Positions 1 through 10,837 of a stretch of 64,000 bases of DNA are shown in pieces. The stretch comes from Gymnopus androsaceus JB14 (Eukaryota; Basidiomycota; Agaricomycetes; Agaricales; Omphalotaceae), in assembly GCA_009733575.1 (NCBI GenBank), contig ML769656.1, positions 27,659-91,658 of the forward strand, written 5' to 3'. Within the stretch, counting starts at the first letter, position 1, and every line of letters begins with the position of its first letter. A program made the translations under genes and the position numbers. The notes under the pieces were generated by a model that saw nothing but the letters and a program-made list of their open reading frames with translations, was not told the DNA's origin and made no database searches.

Positions 1-652
1 CATACGGCGAATGAATCCGAGATGAGACTTTAGGGTAAGAAAAAAGAGATTCAGTGTGAGTGAAGAGAACTCATTAATCTCCTAGCAGACTCACATATTG
101 GTCACATACGCCGCTTGCTTAGCGACATTGCTGGATACCCACAGCTGCTTCAAGTAAGTAGAAGCCCCATTCGGCGCCCCTTGGTATGAGACAAAGGCAA
201 TGACACCACGAGCAAGATTGATTGAGACGTGTGTAGTAGATAACGCGAACAAGGCTGTCAGCACTAAGAAGGTGAGCACCGGATTAAATTTCTTTCCGAC
301 GGTTTCGGATTTACTGATCCGAAATAGCCAGAGGGAGAATAGGAAGGCGGTGGCATGGCATCCTATAAATTTTTTTAAAACGGGGATTGCTCAGAGCATG
401 CTACGGAGGCGAAGAGAAGGAGAATCTTACCGTAAAGAACGGATTCTAGCTGGAAAGATGCGTGAGATCGACGATAGAGACAAGGATGTATGATAGCTAC
501 CCAAAGCCCGAGGAAGGCAGCCTGTAAAATGATAAGAGTGGATTTATTGAGCAAGAAGACATACTGACCTTGTCGAGGGATACGTCAAGTGTCTTCGACA
601 TGTCACCAAAGCACGAAGCGCAGGCGAAGATGAGTATGATATAAGAGTCCAT
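1..652 (-). CDS. seven-helix membrane protein, 5' part (runs off the left edge)
   Basis: The function is not known. Four exons can be joined: 652-569, 521-431, 362-95 and 27 to the window edge, with introns of 47, 68 and 67 bases bounded by GT and AG. The start at 652 gives MDSYIILIFACAS. The joined protein has long hydrophobic stretches and reads TNILISDSFAV across the last junction. This is where seven-helix proteins of Agaricomycetes carry an (N)I.ADSLLVYRCYVVW-type block, and the same block occurs in the tandem array at 44-50 kb. I infer a distant relative of that array, in the same broad class of lineage-expanded fungal seven-helix proteins. No ligand or signalling partner can be inferred. 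The C-terminal half lies outside the window. Confidence 0.75.
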
Positions 653-1187
653 GGCATGATATAGCCTATCGAACTCATGAACCTATCTCCACGACACAGC
701 TCAACTCATTACTACAAGACAGCAGTAAAAACCGCTACGATACAGCGGAAGATTGTGGTTCAAGTTCAATGGTACGAGAAAGGGCAAGTTCCTGAAGAAT
801 CGGAACCACTTACTCCCTGTTCGCATTGATACAGCCACCCCAAGATACACGGACAGCTTGATGGGAGAATACAGCCCAGGCTGTTTGATGCCTTCCGATG
901 AGATGGCATTCTTATCAGCTGTTATACGGCTGTTGAGTGTATCGTCACGGGATCAATAAAAGATTAATTAGCATTACTATCAGAGAAGACAGCGCACCAA
1001 ATTGGATGATCTGAGTCGTGACAATGGTAGAGAAGGGAGGATTAGGAGCACCTCCGAGTCGTGACAGAAATACCCACGAATCCAAGCTTTGTATATCGAT
1101 GCTTTAGATATTCCGAACTCTGAAGTGTTCATCTTCATGCATGTATCAAATAATATTTCGTCCGAACGTAGCTAGATTATTACAAAG
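653..1187. other. intergenic, no gene seen
   Basis: This is the gap between the 5' end of the left-edge membrane protein and the 3' end of the P450. Short open frames here have no family-like sequence and no plausible splicing. It must hold the promoter of the left-edge gene and the P450 terminator, but no clear motif was picked out. Confidence 0.5.
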
Positions 1188-3353
1188 CTAACAACGGATT
1201 AAGGCAGATAACTTTTCTTCGTCCATGCTGGGCACTATTCTGCACTTGAACGGATGGATATGACTGAATCAAGGCATTGTAAAATAAATCCAGAAGTATT
1301 GAATTATTCAACGCACCTTACAACACCATGTATGCTCCTCAGTGATAAGAGTTCTTCGCCTTCTAACGGAGTGATCTTGAATGCGGCTAGACTCATTGCC
1401 AGCGTGATAAATACGGAGGCATCCCCAAGCAGACGGCCTAGAAGGTTATATGAGTTCAAGTATATAAAGCAAAAGCAGGTTGTTTCTTACCCGGACAGAG
1501 TCTAGAAGTGTCGAAGAGAAAAAAATATCTCAGGCGGAGTACGAACAGGAAGAACTTGAACGAACCTTCTTCCGAAACCGAAAACCATGTCCTTTGGATC
1601 TTGCTCGGGGGAATCTCCGAGAAACCTGTCTGGATTGAATTCCATTGGGTTTTTATAAACTTTTGGATCGTGTGTCATGTTCCTATCAGTAAGCCTTGAG
1701 ACTGAAGATTACGATGAATAAAGGTATAGGCTCTGCTCACCAAATGTTAGCAAAAATGATAGCGCCCTTGGGAATAAACATTCCATCGTGTATATCTTCG
1801 CGCGCGGTGCAGTGAGGAAGGCCTAAAGTATATGTGGCGTCAACCAGTGACAATTCCATCAGTTATCGTGAAAGCTTAGTACCATTGGGAACTACAGCGT
1901 GATATCTCATGACTTCTTTGCATATCGCCTCTAAATAAGGTAACCGGTCTCTGTCTTCGAACGAGGGGAGCCGGTCCTGTCCAATAACCGAGTTCAGCTC
2001 TGCCTGAGCTCTTTTCTGAACTTCAGGGAACATGGCCATCATGAGAAAGAACACATAAACAGTGACTGCAGTCTATAAACAATTTAGAATTAGTGATATA
2101 CGACGTTGAGCAAGGTCTTAGACAAACGGTTTCAGATCCACCTAAATATGGAGAAGGGAATTAATGAACGCGAACACAAAGTTAAAGCAAAGCGTAAGCC
2201 GGCATACCACCGAACATCGAACTGGAGGAAAATTTGAGATCGAGTTCTTCCTGCGGCGAAATCTTCTGCTTCAACCATTTTGCGGTAAAAGAATCTTCCG
2301 CTATCCCTTCTGACTGATTCGCGAATAAATGTTTGATCTTAGATCGATGAATTTCCAGCTTACCAGCTGTTTTTTCACGAAGTTGAATGGGTCGTCCACC
2401 ATTCCCCAATAATCCTTTGCCCATTCTCGTCCAATGCGCTTCCATTCAGTGCCGGGGCACCAATCCGGAACTTTGAGAAGGATAGGCAATTGGTTGACAA
2501 GGAATGATCCCGGAGTAGTCGCACGATTATAATGATCCATTGCAGCGTTGGCAACTTTTACCAAAGGATCGTTGAATTCCTCAACTTCGTAGCCATAAGC
2601 AACTCGAAGAATTATAGCGCCAGAGTGTCTGAGGTGGCCATCAATGCTCCTACATTTTGAGCAGGCTTCATGTGGACGTACTGGAAGCAGTGCTCTAAAA
2701 GGTCATCCGGATTATTCAATACGCTTCTGAGGAATTGTCTGCCTAGATGCTCTTCCTGAGGGAAGAATTCTCGGACCCCGGAATTCCTCCCTAACTCTTG
2801 GTGGAAGAGACGGCGATAGGATTTGAAACGATCGTTGTATGGAAGGAACCCCATAGTATCCTTAAAGCATAATAGGTATTGCAATTTGAACGGAAACGTT
2901 AAATCTAGTAACACAATTACCTTCATTTCAACGACTTCCATCGCCATCGGGACGTAAGGCCTATCAGAGTAGATGTTGCTTTTCTTCTCGAGCATTTCCT
3001 GACAACGCTTGTAGGAGTTGATAACAACAACGGTTGTACCTAGAGAAGAGATAAGAGCAATCTGAGATATATTGACCGTACCAGCGTACCGAAAACCTGT
3101 ACGGATAAAAGATCACCTTGAAGGTAAAGCTTAACATTGAACGGTCAAGGATCACAAGGTAACACAGTACAAGCTTACCCCATTTTTCGCCCCACTTGGC
3201 AAACACCTCCCATTCGTGAGTCGTTGGGAGGTCCAGTAGGTTCCCAATTAATGGCCAACCTTTTGGCCCTGGAGGCATAGAAGGCTGTCTTCGCCGCGTA
3301 AGCAGACGTCCAACGAGCAAAATGCATACAGCGGTAAGAGCTTCTGTCAGCAT
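1188..3353 (-). CDS. cytochrome P450 monooxygenase, complete, many introns
   Basis: A haem-thiolate monooxygenase, probably anchored in the ER by the N-terminal helix after MLTEALTAV. It reads as about 515 residues, normal for the family, once about a dozen short introns are removed. Landmarks in order: the proline hinge [12 protein letters not shown] near residue 28; the I-helix GGGSETT, assembled across two introns; the K-helix E-V-M-R (ExxR) at about 1,900 on the plus strand; the PERF-like NPDRFL; and the haem loop FGFGRRLCPG, split by two introns with the cysteine ligand in the tiny middle exon. The C-terminus reads [12 protein letters not shown] before the stop at 1188. No broken codon was needed. 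The pattern resembles fungal P450s annotated as O-methylsterigmatocystin-oxidoreductase-like. The substrate is unknown and no biosynthetic cluster surrounds it. Confidence 0.9.
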
Positions 3354-3775
3354 AGTCAGCGGGGGAGGGAGGAAAGATGAAATATGTACCGTCCATACTT
3401 ATAAAGGATAGGATAGAATATACGCCCTTGAGATGCTCCAGTGACGAGCGCGACGTAAGCCGTGAGTCGATAGAAAAAGCAAATCAGAGTTCTGACTTAC
3501 GCCTTGCCGATAAAGCTCTAAGTCAGTTTCTCGTTGACATTATTCGCTAAGGCTAACAATCGGTCTTCAGAGCGCCCTGCATGCGAGACACTATACCGTT
3601 ACGCATCACGGCGATCTCCCTAGGATCTTGGATATGCCAAAGGCAGGCTCGATAACTTACGAGCGAATTCATCGAAGAGATGGTATGGTGCACGTGAGGC
3701 TGCAAATGCTGTGGGAGAATTTCAAGCGCTAGTAATAGCTTACTATTATACACTTTCTTCCCCGACTACATATAA
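3354..3775. other. P450 upstream region, no gene seen
   Basis: This holds the presumed promoter and 5' leader of the P450. A minus-strand open frame at 3553-3753 has no recognisable features and is probably chance. Confidence 0.45.
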
Positions 3776-4612
3776 TGCTGCAGAAGAGCTTCTTCAACAG
3801 TCTTAGCAACTCACTCTTAATCCAAAATCTATCGAGTGGATTGGCCAGGTTTCGCCGGAGATATGCGAATTTACCTCACTCTGTCGCTAAGTTTGCGCCA
3901 AGTATTAAGTAATCGCGACGGATATGCACGCATCATTTCTGTTTGCCTATGTGAAGATCGGCTGGAGACGTAGAGGGGCCCAGAGATCGGGTGTATATTA
4001 TCTCCGGACCAAAGTCGACGACAGTCTCGAATCCCTCGCCTCATCTATGATACTCTTCAAGTTCTTCAACATTTACCAGGACAACTTCTATACAGGCAAC
4101 TCCATAAATCGTCATCTACTTACCACTGTATTGCTTATGCATATTGACGTGACTTAGAGGCATCGGACACTATCAAATCAAAATGGGCCATCGAAAAAAT
4201 TATCCTTGAAATTGGGGTTAATGGATGCCGTGGAGCCGCCTACTTACACGAAAAGTTCGGATCTCGGAGAATGGAAGTGATTTCGATATCATTCGAACAC
4301 TTTGACGACGCCCTAATCAAATCGCTCGGAAGCCAAGTGTGCAATGGTATTGGAGAGCTTTACTTGGGACTATCGAGACATCGCTTGTCACTTGCCACCA
4401 AGGCTCGACTGAGGGGTGAAATCATGTTGCAGAGTTTTATAATCTTCGCCGCTTCGAAGCTGACTCAAAAACTAAACACACCTCAAATGTTTGAGAAGAA
4501 CTTATTGAAACAAATAATATATCTCTTGGAAAATAAACCGGATAATGAATCTTGGACTGAAGAACCATCAAAATGGCTGTATACTCATCCAGCTAAATTA
4601 TTGAAAAAATGA
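3776..4612 (+). CDS. uncertain orphan gene (several exons?)
   Basis: I do not recognise this. The strongest piece is an open frame from 4148 to the stop at 4612 (about 154 residues), amphipathic, with mixed charged and hydrophobic blocks such as EKIILEIG and KNLLKQIIYLLENK and a basic end. Upstream, 3776-3913 gives a basic, Ser/Asn-rich N-terminus (MLQKSFFNSLSNS) that resembles a mitochondrial presequence and ends at a possible GTAATC donor. Another open stretch lies at 3924-4157. I could not find a single convincing splice path joining them. It could be a lineage-specific gene, a decayed gene or coincidence. There are no domains, and codon content alone is weak evidence. Confidence 0.3.
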
Positions 4613-4975
4613 GTGCTAAGCAAGTTTGCAAGTGCTTGCTATTTTGCAATTTTTATTTAATGACTGTGTAGATATTCTCTTTTTTCTTTCTGGCCCGTGC
4701 TGTAAATTCAATCAATCCTGGGAGGTTGATTTTACTGGGCTCCTAAGACAAAGTATGGGAGATTAGAACCTAACTCACCTGATATGGCTGCAAGTACTTA
4801 TGAAAATTCCAACTCGTCGCGGATAAGTAACGCTTTGACTCGTGGGTGATTATTCGTAAGCGGCCGGTCCTCTGCATTCTTTGTCTCTGTCCCGTATACT
4901 TAAATCTCGGAGCCCTTTCTAATGACGATGAACTAGTTTGACTGACTTAGGAGTGGAGTCAGTGGACTTTCTACA
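4613..4975. other. intergenic, no gene seen
   Basis: AT-rich sequence between the orphan frame and the transposon. The last nine bases (4967-4975, CTTTCTACA) are the left target duplication of the element that follows. Confidence 0.5.
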
Positions 4976-5560
4976 GGATAATTCTACTGAACAACCCCCT
5001 TGCTGGCAACAACCCTCCCAAAAAAGGAAATTTTTGCAAAAGTTAGTTTGGCAACCCCATCACACTTTTGTCACAAATTTTGGGGTGTGATTTTTTCAAT
5101 CTTTTGTGTGTTTTTTTTTTCAAAAAAAAAAAATCAGCTACCACCTCATGCCTCACCTTACTTAAGTTGCAACACAAACTGCTCAGATTCCCAAAAAGGG
5201 CTGGTGGCAGTATCTGAAATATATGTTGGATAAATACACTTCTGTTGGTTGTCCAGCTGCTCCACACACCACATGTACCTTATCTGCTTCTGTATATAAA
5301 GTAGGTAGATATGAGTTATCAATCAATCATTCTTGCCATGGTCAATTCCCTCCTCGCTGAGGTTGTATCCACCAACTGAGCTTGTCTGCCTCTTAACAGT
5401 ATAAAGACTCCAGATTATCTCTGACCTTCACAAAAGAAATTTGATTTCGGAGGCAAATTTATATGTTGTGACTTCAATGTGACCATGTGTGACCATATGT
5501 GACCTCAACTGGGTTGTTAAATAAGACTTGAGCCAAGGGGGTTGTTCAGTAGAATTATCC
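4976..5560. mobile_element. 585-bp non-autonomous DNA transposon, 27-bp TIRs, 9-bp TSD
   Basis: The ends at 4976-5002 and 5534-5560 are perfect 27-base inverted repeats beginning GGATAATTCTACTGAACAAC and continuing CCCCTTG. The element is flanked by an exact 9-bp direct repeat, CTTTCTACA, at 4967-4975 and 5561-5569. The interior is AT-rich with T and A runs near 5100-5130 and has no coding capacity. A 9-bp duplication fits Mutator-like elements best. A related element with the same kind of ends and a 9-bp duplication sits in the laccase relic at 11773-12727. The perfect TIRs and TSD suggest a fairly recent insertion. Confidence 0.92.
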
Positions 5561-5945
5561 CTTTCTACAATACAAGGAACTTGACTCATGAAACAGATCA
5601 AATCGCTTCAATTGCAGAGAAAACAGCATTTTGGACGCAATTGGTTTCAACCTTTAGACAACCGTATAATGATGGGTAATTTATTTTTACGATCCCAAAC
5701 GATCCCTGGCTCCGCTGTGTGGTTTTTGGTATCAATCCCTTTGAGACTGCTCTTTCTGTATCCCTTTGACTGCATTTCATACTCCGCTTTATCTTTCGGT
5801 GGGGAGATTTCTGGAACCGGCCCAACTATGTAATTGAACCTCCGAATGAGACCCTGCATCTCCGGGCTTCCATTCTTACGCATTTCCCATTATATACGAT
5901 GTGGAAACGTTTTCGTTGTTCCTGTGTCCGCTCCTCTTTCATTTG
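5561..5945. other. upstream region of the DUF7918 gene
   Basis: No gene could be supported on either strand. It contains the right target duplication of the preceding transposon (5561-5569) and presumably the promoter of the plus-strand gene starting at 5946. Confidence 0.5.
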
Positions 5946-7103
5946 ATGTTGCGTTTTGGAAGTTTTTCTGCCTGGGTGGCGGTCGATGGCGTTGCGCTCC
6001 CAGAGTACGACACTAGAGCCAACATCGTCAACGACACAATTACTTGTTTCGTACCTTCTCATGCGAACAAAGTCGGTTATTTTCAATCATCGTCCAAGAA
6101 ATGCGCTCTAAACTCGTTCCTTCTCTCTAGTCATTCATTGTTCATTGGAGAACCGAGGCCAATCTGATGTCGACGGCAAGCTTCCTGAAAGTGGACGGTC
6201 AAGATTGCGGTGGACGCGTTCTTCCTGCATTCAACGCCACTCACCCTGGATCTCACTTTTCGTGTACTATGTCTCATACTGGGGTACTCACGTCGGCGAA
6301 ATCCGCAAGAAGCTTCTACTTTTCTCCAGTAAACTTTACCGGTATGTCAATTATAATCTACACTTGACCTTGCTTACTTCCTTCTCTCAAAATCAAATAG
6401 AAGATGATCACTGCCCGAATGCGACAGACATTGGCACCATCTCGTTGGATATTTTGGGTGTTGAAATTGTTGGAAGCCGTCCCACTGCTGGAGTCGGCTT
6501 TACGCCCATCCCAGAAGTGCACGAACAATCGGCGAATGATCTTAATAATGTTGTTCACCAGACCCAGTGAGTGGCGATAGACTTTGTTGGATACACCTTA
6601 CTCATATTTCTCCAGACTAGGACCCAATATATCCGTGGATATCCCTTCTACGATTATTGTTGAACCCACGATTCATTTCGTCACCTTCGTCTTCAAGTAT
6701 CGGCCAATCGGTTTGTCACATTACTCTGCGTTCGGATTTTCAATTATTGATCGTCAATACAGAGAATCTGCAAACCATTGGAGTTGCCCCTTCCCCGCAT
6801 CGCATTAATCGAATCACGCCTCTCAGATCTGCTCCAAACGACCCAATCTGGAGACGATCATCAAACAAAGACGAGCCAGCAGTGGACGGTGCACTTCTCC
6901 CTAAGATAAAGCGCGAATCGGAAGATGATATGTCGGAGCAGCGTAACCCCAAAGCAGTATGGCGTCGACTACTTTTTTCGTAGATTGTGATCGCTGACAT
7001 TTGAATGAAGTTGAAGGTCCTCAAGAAACGTCGTCGAACGAGCATCCAGTTAGAGCCGTATGCGGCGGGCAGCGTCTGTGCGAAGCAAGAATCGGAACAC
7101 TGA
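5946..7103 (+). CDS. DUF7918 domain protein, copy A (294 aa)
   Basis: A protein of unknown function from a family expanded in Agaricomycetes. Six exons join cleanly: 5946-6071, 6131-6341, 6401-6566, 6616-6710, 6763-6956 and 7011-7103, 885 bases in total. The start is MLRFGSFSAWVAVDG, matching the family opening F.AWV.VDG. Then come an edge strand CFVPS.ANK, VHW, a LKVDGQDCGG turn, FYFSPVNFT and FVFKYRPIENLQ, followed by a polar tail with a basic KKRRR patch before the stop. The first donor is GTCGGT, which is unusual but is the only join that keeps the SFIVHW strand in frame. The basic, acidic and Lys-Glu-rich tail suggests a nuclear or nucleic-acid context, but that is inference. Two more copies lie at 23.9-27.1 kb. 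Confidence 0.85.
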
Positions 7104-9230
7104 AAAAGCGTATTCACATTGTCGATGCTATGTACATACTGTACTGATATTGGAGATGAATGATAGTGGAACTTTTAGATGCAACATGATAAATACAGAC
7201 AAGTCAGTAATGACTGGCATTACCAAGATGGATGGTAACAATAATATAAATGGTCGAAACAAGATCTGCACTTCATCAGCGGGAGCATTGAACGAAACCA
7301 AAAAGAACATACAGGACAGAGCGGTGTGCTTAGAGTGGGACACCACAACGCGCACATTTCCTTTTACGATCAGTGCTATAAAGCCATTGTCAGTTCTTCC
7401 CCGTGAAGCAATCGAAAAAAATCCCTACAATAAGCAGATCAGGCCGATTGGAAAGAGGCATACAGCTGTGATAATTCCACACATTCCGTATTTAGTCTCT
7501 GGATCGTGGACTCCCTGAGCGCATTGAGCGAGGACTAACGAGGTCGTTGGATTAGAGAGACTGCAGTACCATAGAGAAGAAACGTACGTTGAGCTTGGTA
7601 CTGCTCTGCTTGAACTTGGGCGGTAGATTTTTCCATTGAGGTTAAGGAGAGGGTTGAATGTAGAATAAAAAAAGTAAAAGGAGAGAGAAAGCTTGGATGA
7701 AAGGGCGAAGATACGTCAAAGATTCAGATTAGTTCTCATTAAATAGGGTTTGGACTGAATAAGCACATCGCCCAGTCTAAACAGCGCTCAGGTCATCATG
7801 GAACCTGTCCATTATGATTTAGACCTATTCAACCGTCAGACCCGGCGTCTTTTTGGGCGCCCTCACTGCCTAAACGGCTAGATGTAGTAGAGTTGGAACA
7901 CCCTTTCGCTCGAGGGGCCTATTCATTCTGCCTTTTTTTGAAATAAAACGCATTAGTGCGACCAAGGGCAACAGTTTACTACAGGCATCGAACGGTAACG
8001 CGCCGTGGTGAATTGTGAGCGTTAAGCATTAATAGAATGGCCGACATACCAGGAGGTTCCGCACCCCTACATCTCAGGTTGTGAGAGATTGTATCGTTCC
8101 CTGTCGAACGATCAAACGTCCAAGTTTAGCGTGATTAGGCCAAGAACATTATTAGGACACTTCATCGAGTCCTTATCTGCTATAATTCGTTCTATTGAGT
8201 GGCAAGACCGCATTGAAAAAGATGAATTGGGAAATGTTTCAGTGTTGCGAACGCCTCTCATCAAGCGCGCGCGCTGATCTGTCCGGACCCTGGTAAACAT
8301 ATCGGTGGATTTGGAGATGTCGGGTACAGTCTTGGCTAAGTCTTGGTATTGGACATAGACGAGGACAGCGGCGCCGTGAAGGTAGGCATAAGCTTGGCAT
8401 ACAGCGTATCAAACGCCGACCAAAGATAGACCTCGCTGAGGGCCTGAGGCGTTCACCTGCATCTGCATCTTTGCAGCGTTATAGGCAGTCCGTATAGGCC
8501 TGATATGAGCAGTCCATAACGCGGTCTATATGGATCTTAGCAGATATTCCACCCGGCCTGGCGACTCTCAACAGTGTAACCACCCACACAGCTCATCGCG
8601 GAGAACGCCCTAGGATTTGAGCTACACGCGGTGCAAATTTTCACAAAATATTCGTGATGATCGATGCAATTGGTCAATTGAAACAACATTTGAAACAAAG
8701 AGACTGGCAATGAGATCCCACCTTCGTTCATTCCCACAAGGCTATCATACTGAAAGTTGTGGTGTATTCCGATTGTATTCCGAGGTTCTGCGGTTGCGAT
8801 TTTCGAGTTCTCGTACTACTAGGTTGAATGTCAAAATTGAATGTTACGCTTAAGAAAATCGAGTGTTGTATGGTTTTGAAAATATGTAGCTAGCTGACAT
8901 GGCAGGTAGACGCAAGAGCCTTGAGAAACAACCCTGGAAGAAAGAATTGAAAGAATGAGGAAGAGTGGCAAGTGCGATCAACGCCGGATGATCCCGAGCG
9001 CTCCGAACTCGACAGCCTTCTTTCTTGTTACAGCTACATGCATTCGTTACCCAGCTAATACTATCTACGAGTGCGGGTCTTGGAAGAAATTCGATGAAGA
9101 GTTCGAGAAGAGCATGGAGTTTGAAAGCGAAGAGAATTGTGGGCAAATTCTGGGGCAAGCCAATCTCAAGGTGAGATATGAGTCGCTCTAATCTATCTTA
9201 CCGAATGATTTAGACCTTCATTAGGGCTGG
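7104..9230. other. 2.1-kb gene-poor stretch
   Basis: No gene could be supported on either strand. The open frames are short, overlap on both strands and lack splice or family signals. A plus frame at 8955-9191 is slightly protein-like (KKFDEEFEKSMEFESEEN) and lies just upstream of an APH relic, so it may be decayed coding sequence. Confidence 0.45.
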
Positions 9231-9234
9231 AACG

Positions 9235-9560
9235 GGTTACATACGAGGTTCTCGGGCTATCCGAATCACAACTAGCCAGTTCGTGGTCGATATCTCAGAA
9301 AAAATATAAATTGGGACACAACCCAGCTTTAGAGAAAAGCAACCAGTTCATGCAGCGCATAGCTCTATCCCGTCCACTTAATCTACGCACCCCGTATCAC
9401 GTATCTAGGAACAGCTTCAAGGCCAGAGTTTCAACTATCTCAATCTATCTGCTTGATCAAGAATCCGCCAGTCTCTTAACATAGATTAGCATCGCCACAT
9501 CGAGAACGAGCTCAAGAACATTTTTTATCATTAGACTCGCTCGGAAGATTTGGGAGCGTT
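9235..9560 (+). pseudogene. APH/kinase-like relic, second copy
   Basis: A decayed duplicate of the APH-like fragment at 13575-14033. Shared landmarks in the same order: TCTCG.G.TATCCGAATC near 9255; CAACTAGCC..CGTGGTCGATAT near 9272; CCCGT...ATCTACGC near 9380; and ACATCGAGAACGAGCTCAAG at about 9498 followed by a T run and TTAGACTCGCT. The reading frame is broken by several indels and stops, so no protein can be drawn. Homology is judged only from these shared words in matching order. Confidence 0.6.
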
Positions 9561-10837
9561 TCAAGCTCGGCTCTTGGAGAGCAGCTGCCAATTCACCGCA
9601 ATCTTTCTAGGACGAAGAAAAAAAGTCGTGCGCCAAACCTCACCGCGCAGTTCTGCAAAAATAGAATCACCCCGGGCCCACCGGTTGTACCAGAGACTAG
9701 AACGAGCACAGCTGATAAGAGTCGTTTATTGCGAACTAGTCGCTAAGCCGCACGAGAGTCGGAGTTTCCGGTGAGTGAACTTGGTATTACCAGGAGTACG
9801 AAATGAGCTTCCATCATATTATATTCTATCCAGGAAGACGTATGAATTCAAATCATTAACGTTTGAGCTATCGCGCAGGTTTGTCCGATGATTCCAGAGA
9901 CTCGGAAGGGGATACTGTCGCGGTAGTTACAGCTACAGGACCTGATACTTCCTGTCACAGCAGTCCGCCGGCCGCCTACCAAGAAAGATAAAACATGGCT
10001 CGTCACGACCCACGAACTTGAAACCCAGTTGAAAACAATCGTTGGAATTTCAATTGGAAACCATGTCGGATGAATGCCTCGGAGCTAGCTCACCATACCC
10101 TCATCGATCATGGTACGGTTGTTCGTTGTTTCCCATTCACACTCATATGTTCCTTGCCACCTATAGATTCTCGTTGGTTCCTTCAAGCTCCTTCCGTTTG
10201 ACGATTCTCAGATCAACTGGTACACCACGTTAGTATCGCTCCCGAGAGTGAAGAAAAATTGTTCACTCACGGGAACACACCACAAAAACGGCGCTCATTT
10301 TTGACGGAAACAATCAAACCTTCAGACATTCGATCCGAGGATCGTATACTCTCAGCTGCTCTGAGCTGTGGGATTTATCAGGAAATCTGAAGAAGGAGAG
10401 AAGTCGGACGTAAATGGATTATGAATGATGAATTGACATGAGGAGACGAAAGGTTCGAATTCCTGTCAAAAGCAGCTTACTACATAATGCTCGGGTAGTT
10501 GCACGCCCATACTGAGCTGATACTTTTGAACACAACTAAAGACACAACTAAAGGCGAGCTAGGTGTATCTAGGAGGGAGGGGGTTAAGCTTCAACGAAAG
10601 ACAAAACTAAGCCATTTACACGACTGTCGGATAGGCGTCGTATACATTGGGAGATGTCGAAGACCCGGAATAGCGTGGCTTGCCACTCAAAGAGAGAAAT
10701 ATGTAAACTCACGCGTCGGAATGTGAGCTATTCCTAGGGCGTCATCTCAGTTTTCTATACGGCCCGAAAGTGGTGTACAAAATTGAATGCGAGAGGTGCA
10801 GGAACAAGGAGAAGAAACATCGTCGGAAACTCGACTG
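9561..10837. other. intergenic, no gene seen
   Basis: No gene could be supported. The 5' third of the laccase would be expected towards the right end of this stretch but is not recognisable, so it was probably deleted. Confidence 0.45.

Noticed and set aside
1863..3396. Several P450 fragments or a pseudogene
   Set aside because: The pieces look separate only because of about a dozen short introns; joining them gives one complete P450 including the haem loop.
7060..7518. Open frame of 152 codons
   Set aside because: It overlaps the last exon of DUF7918 copy A in another frame and continues into non-coding sequence; composition is not protein-like.
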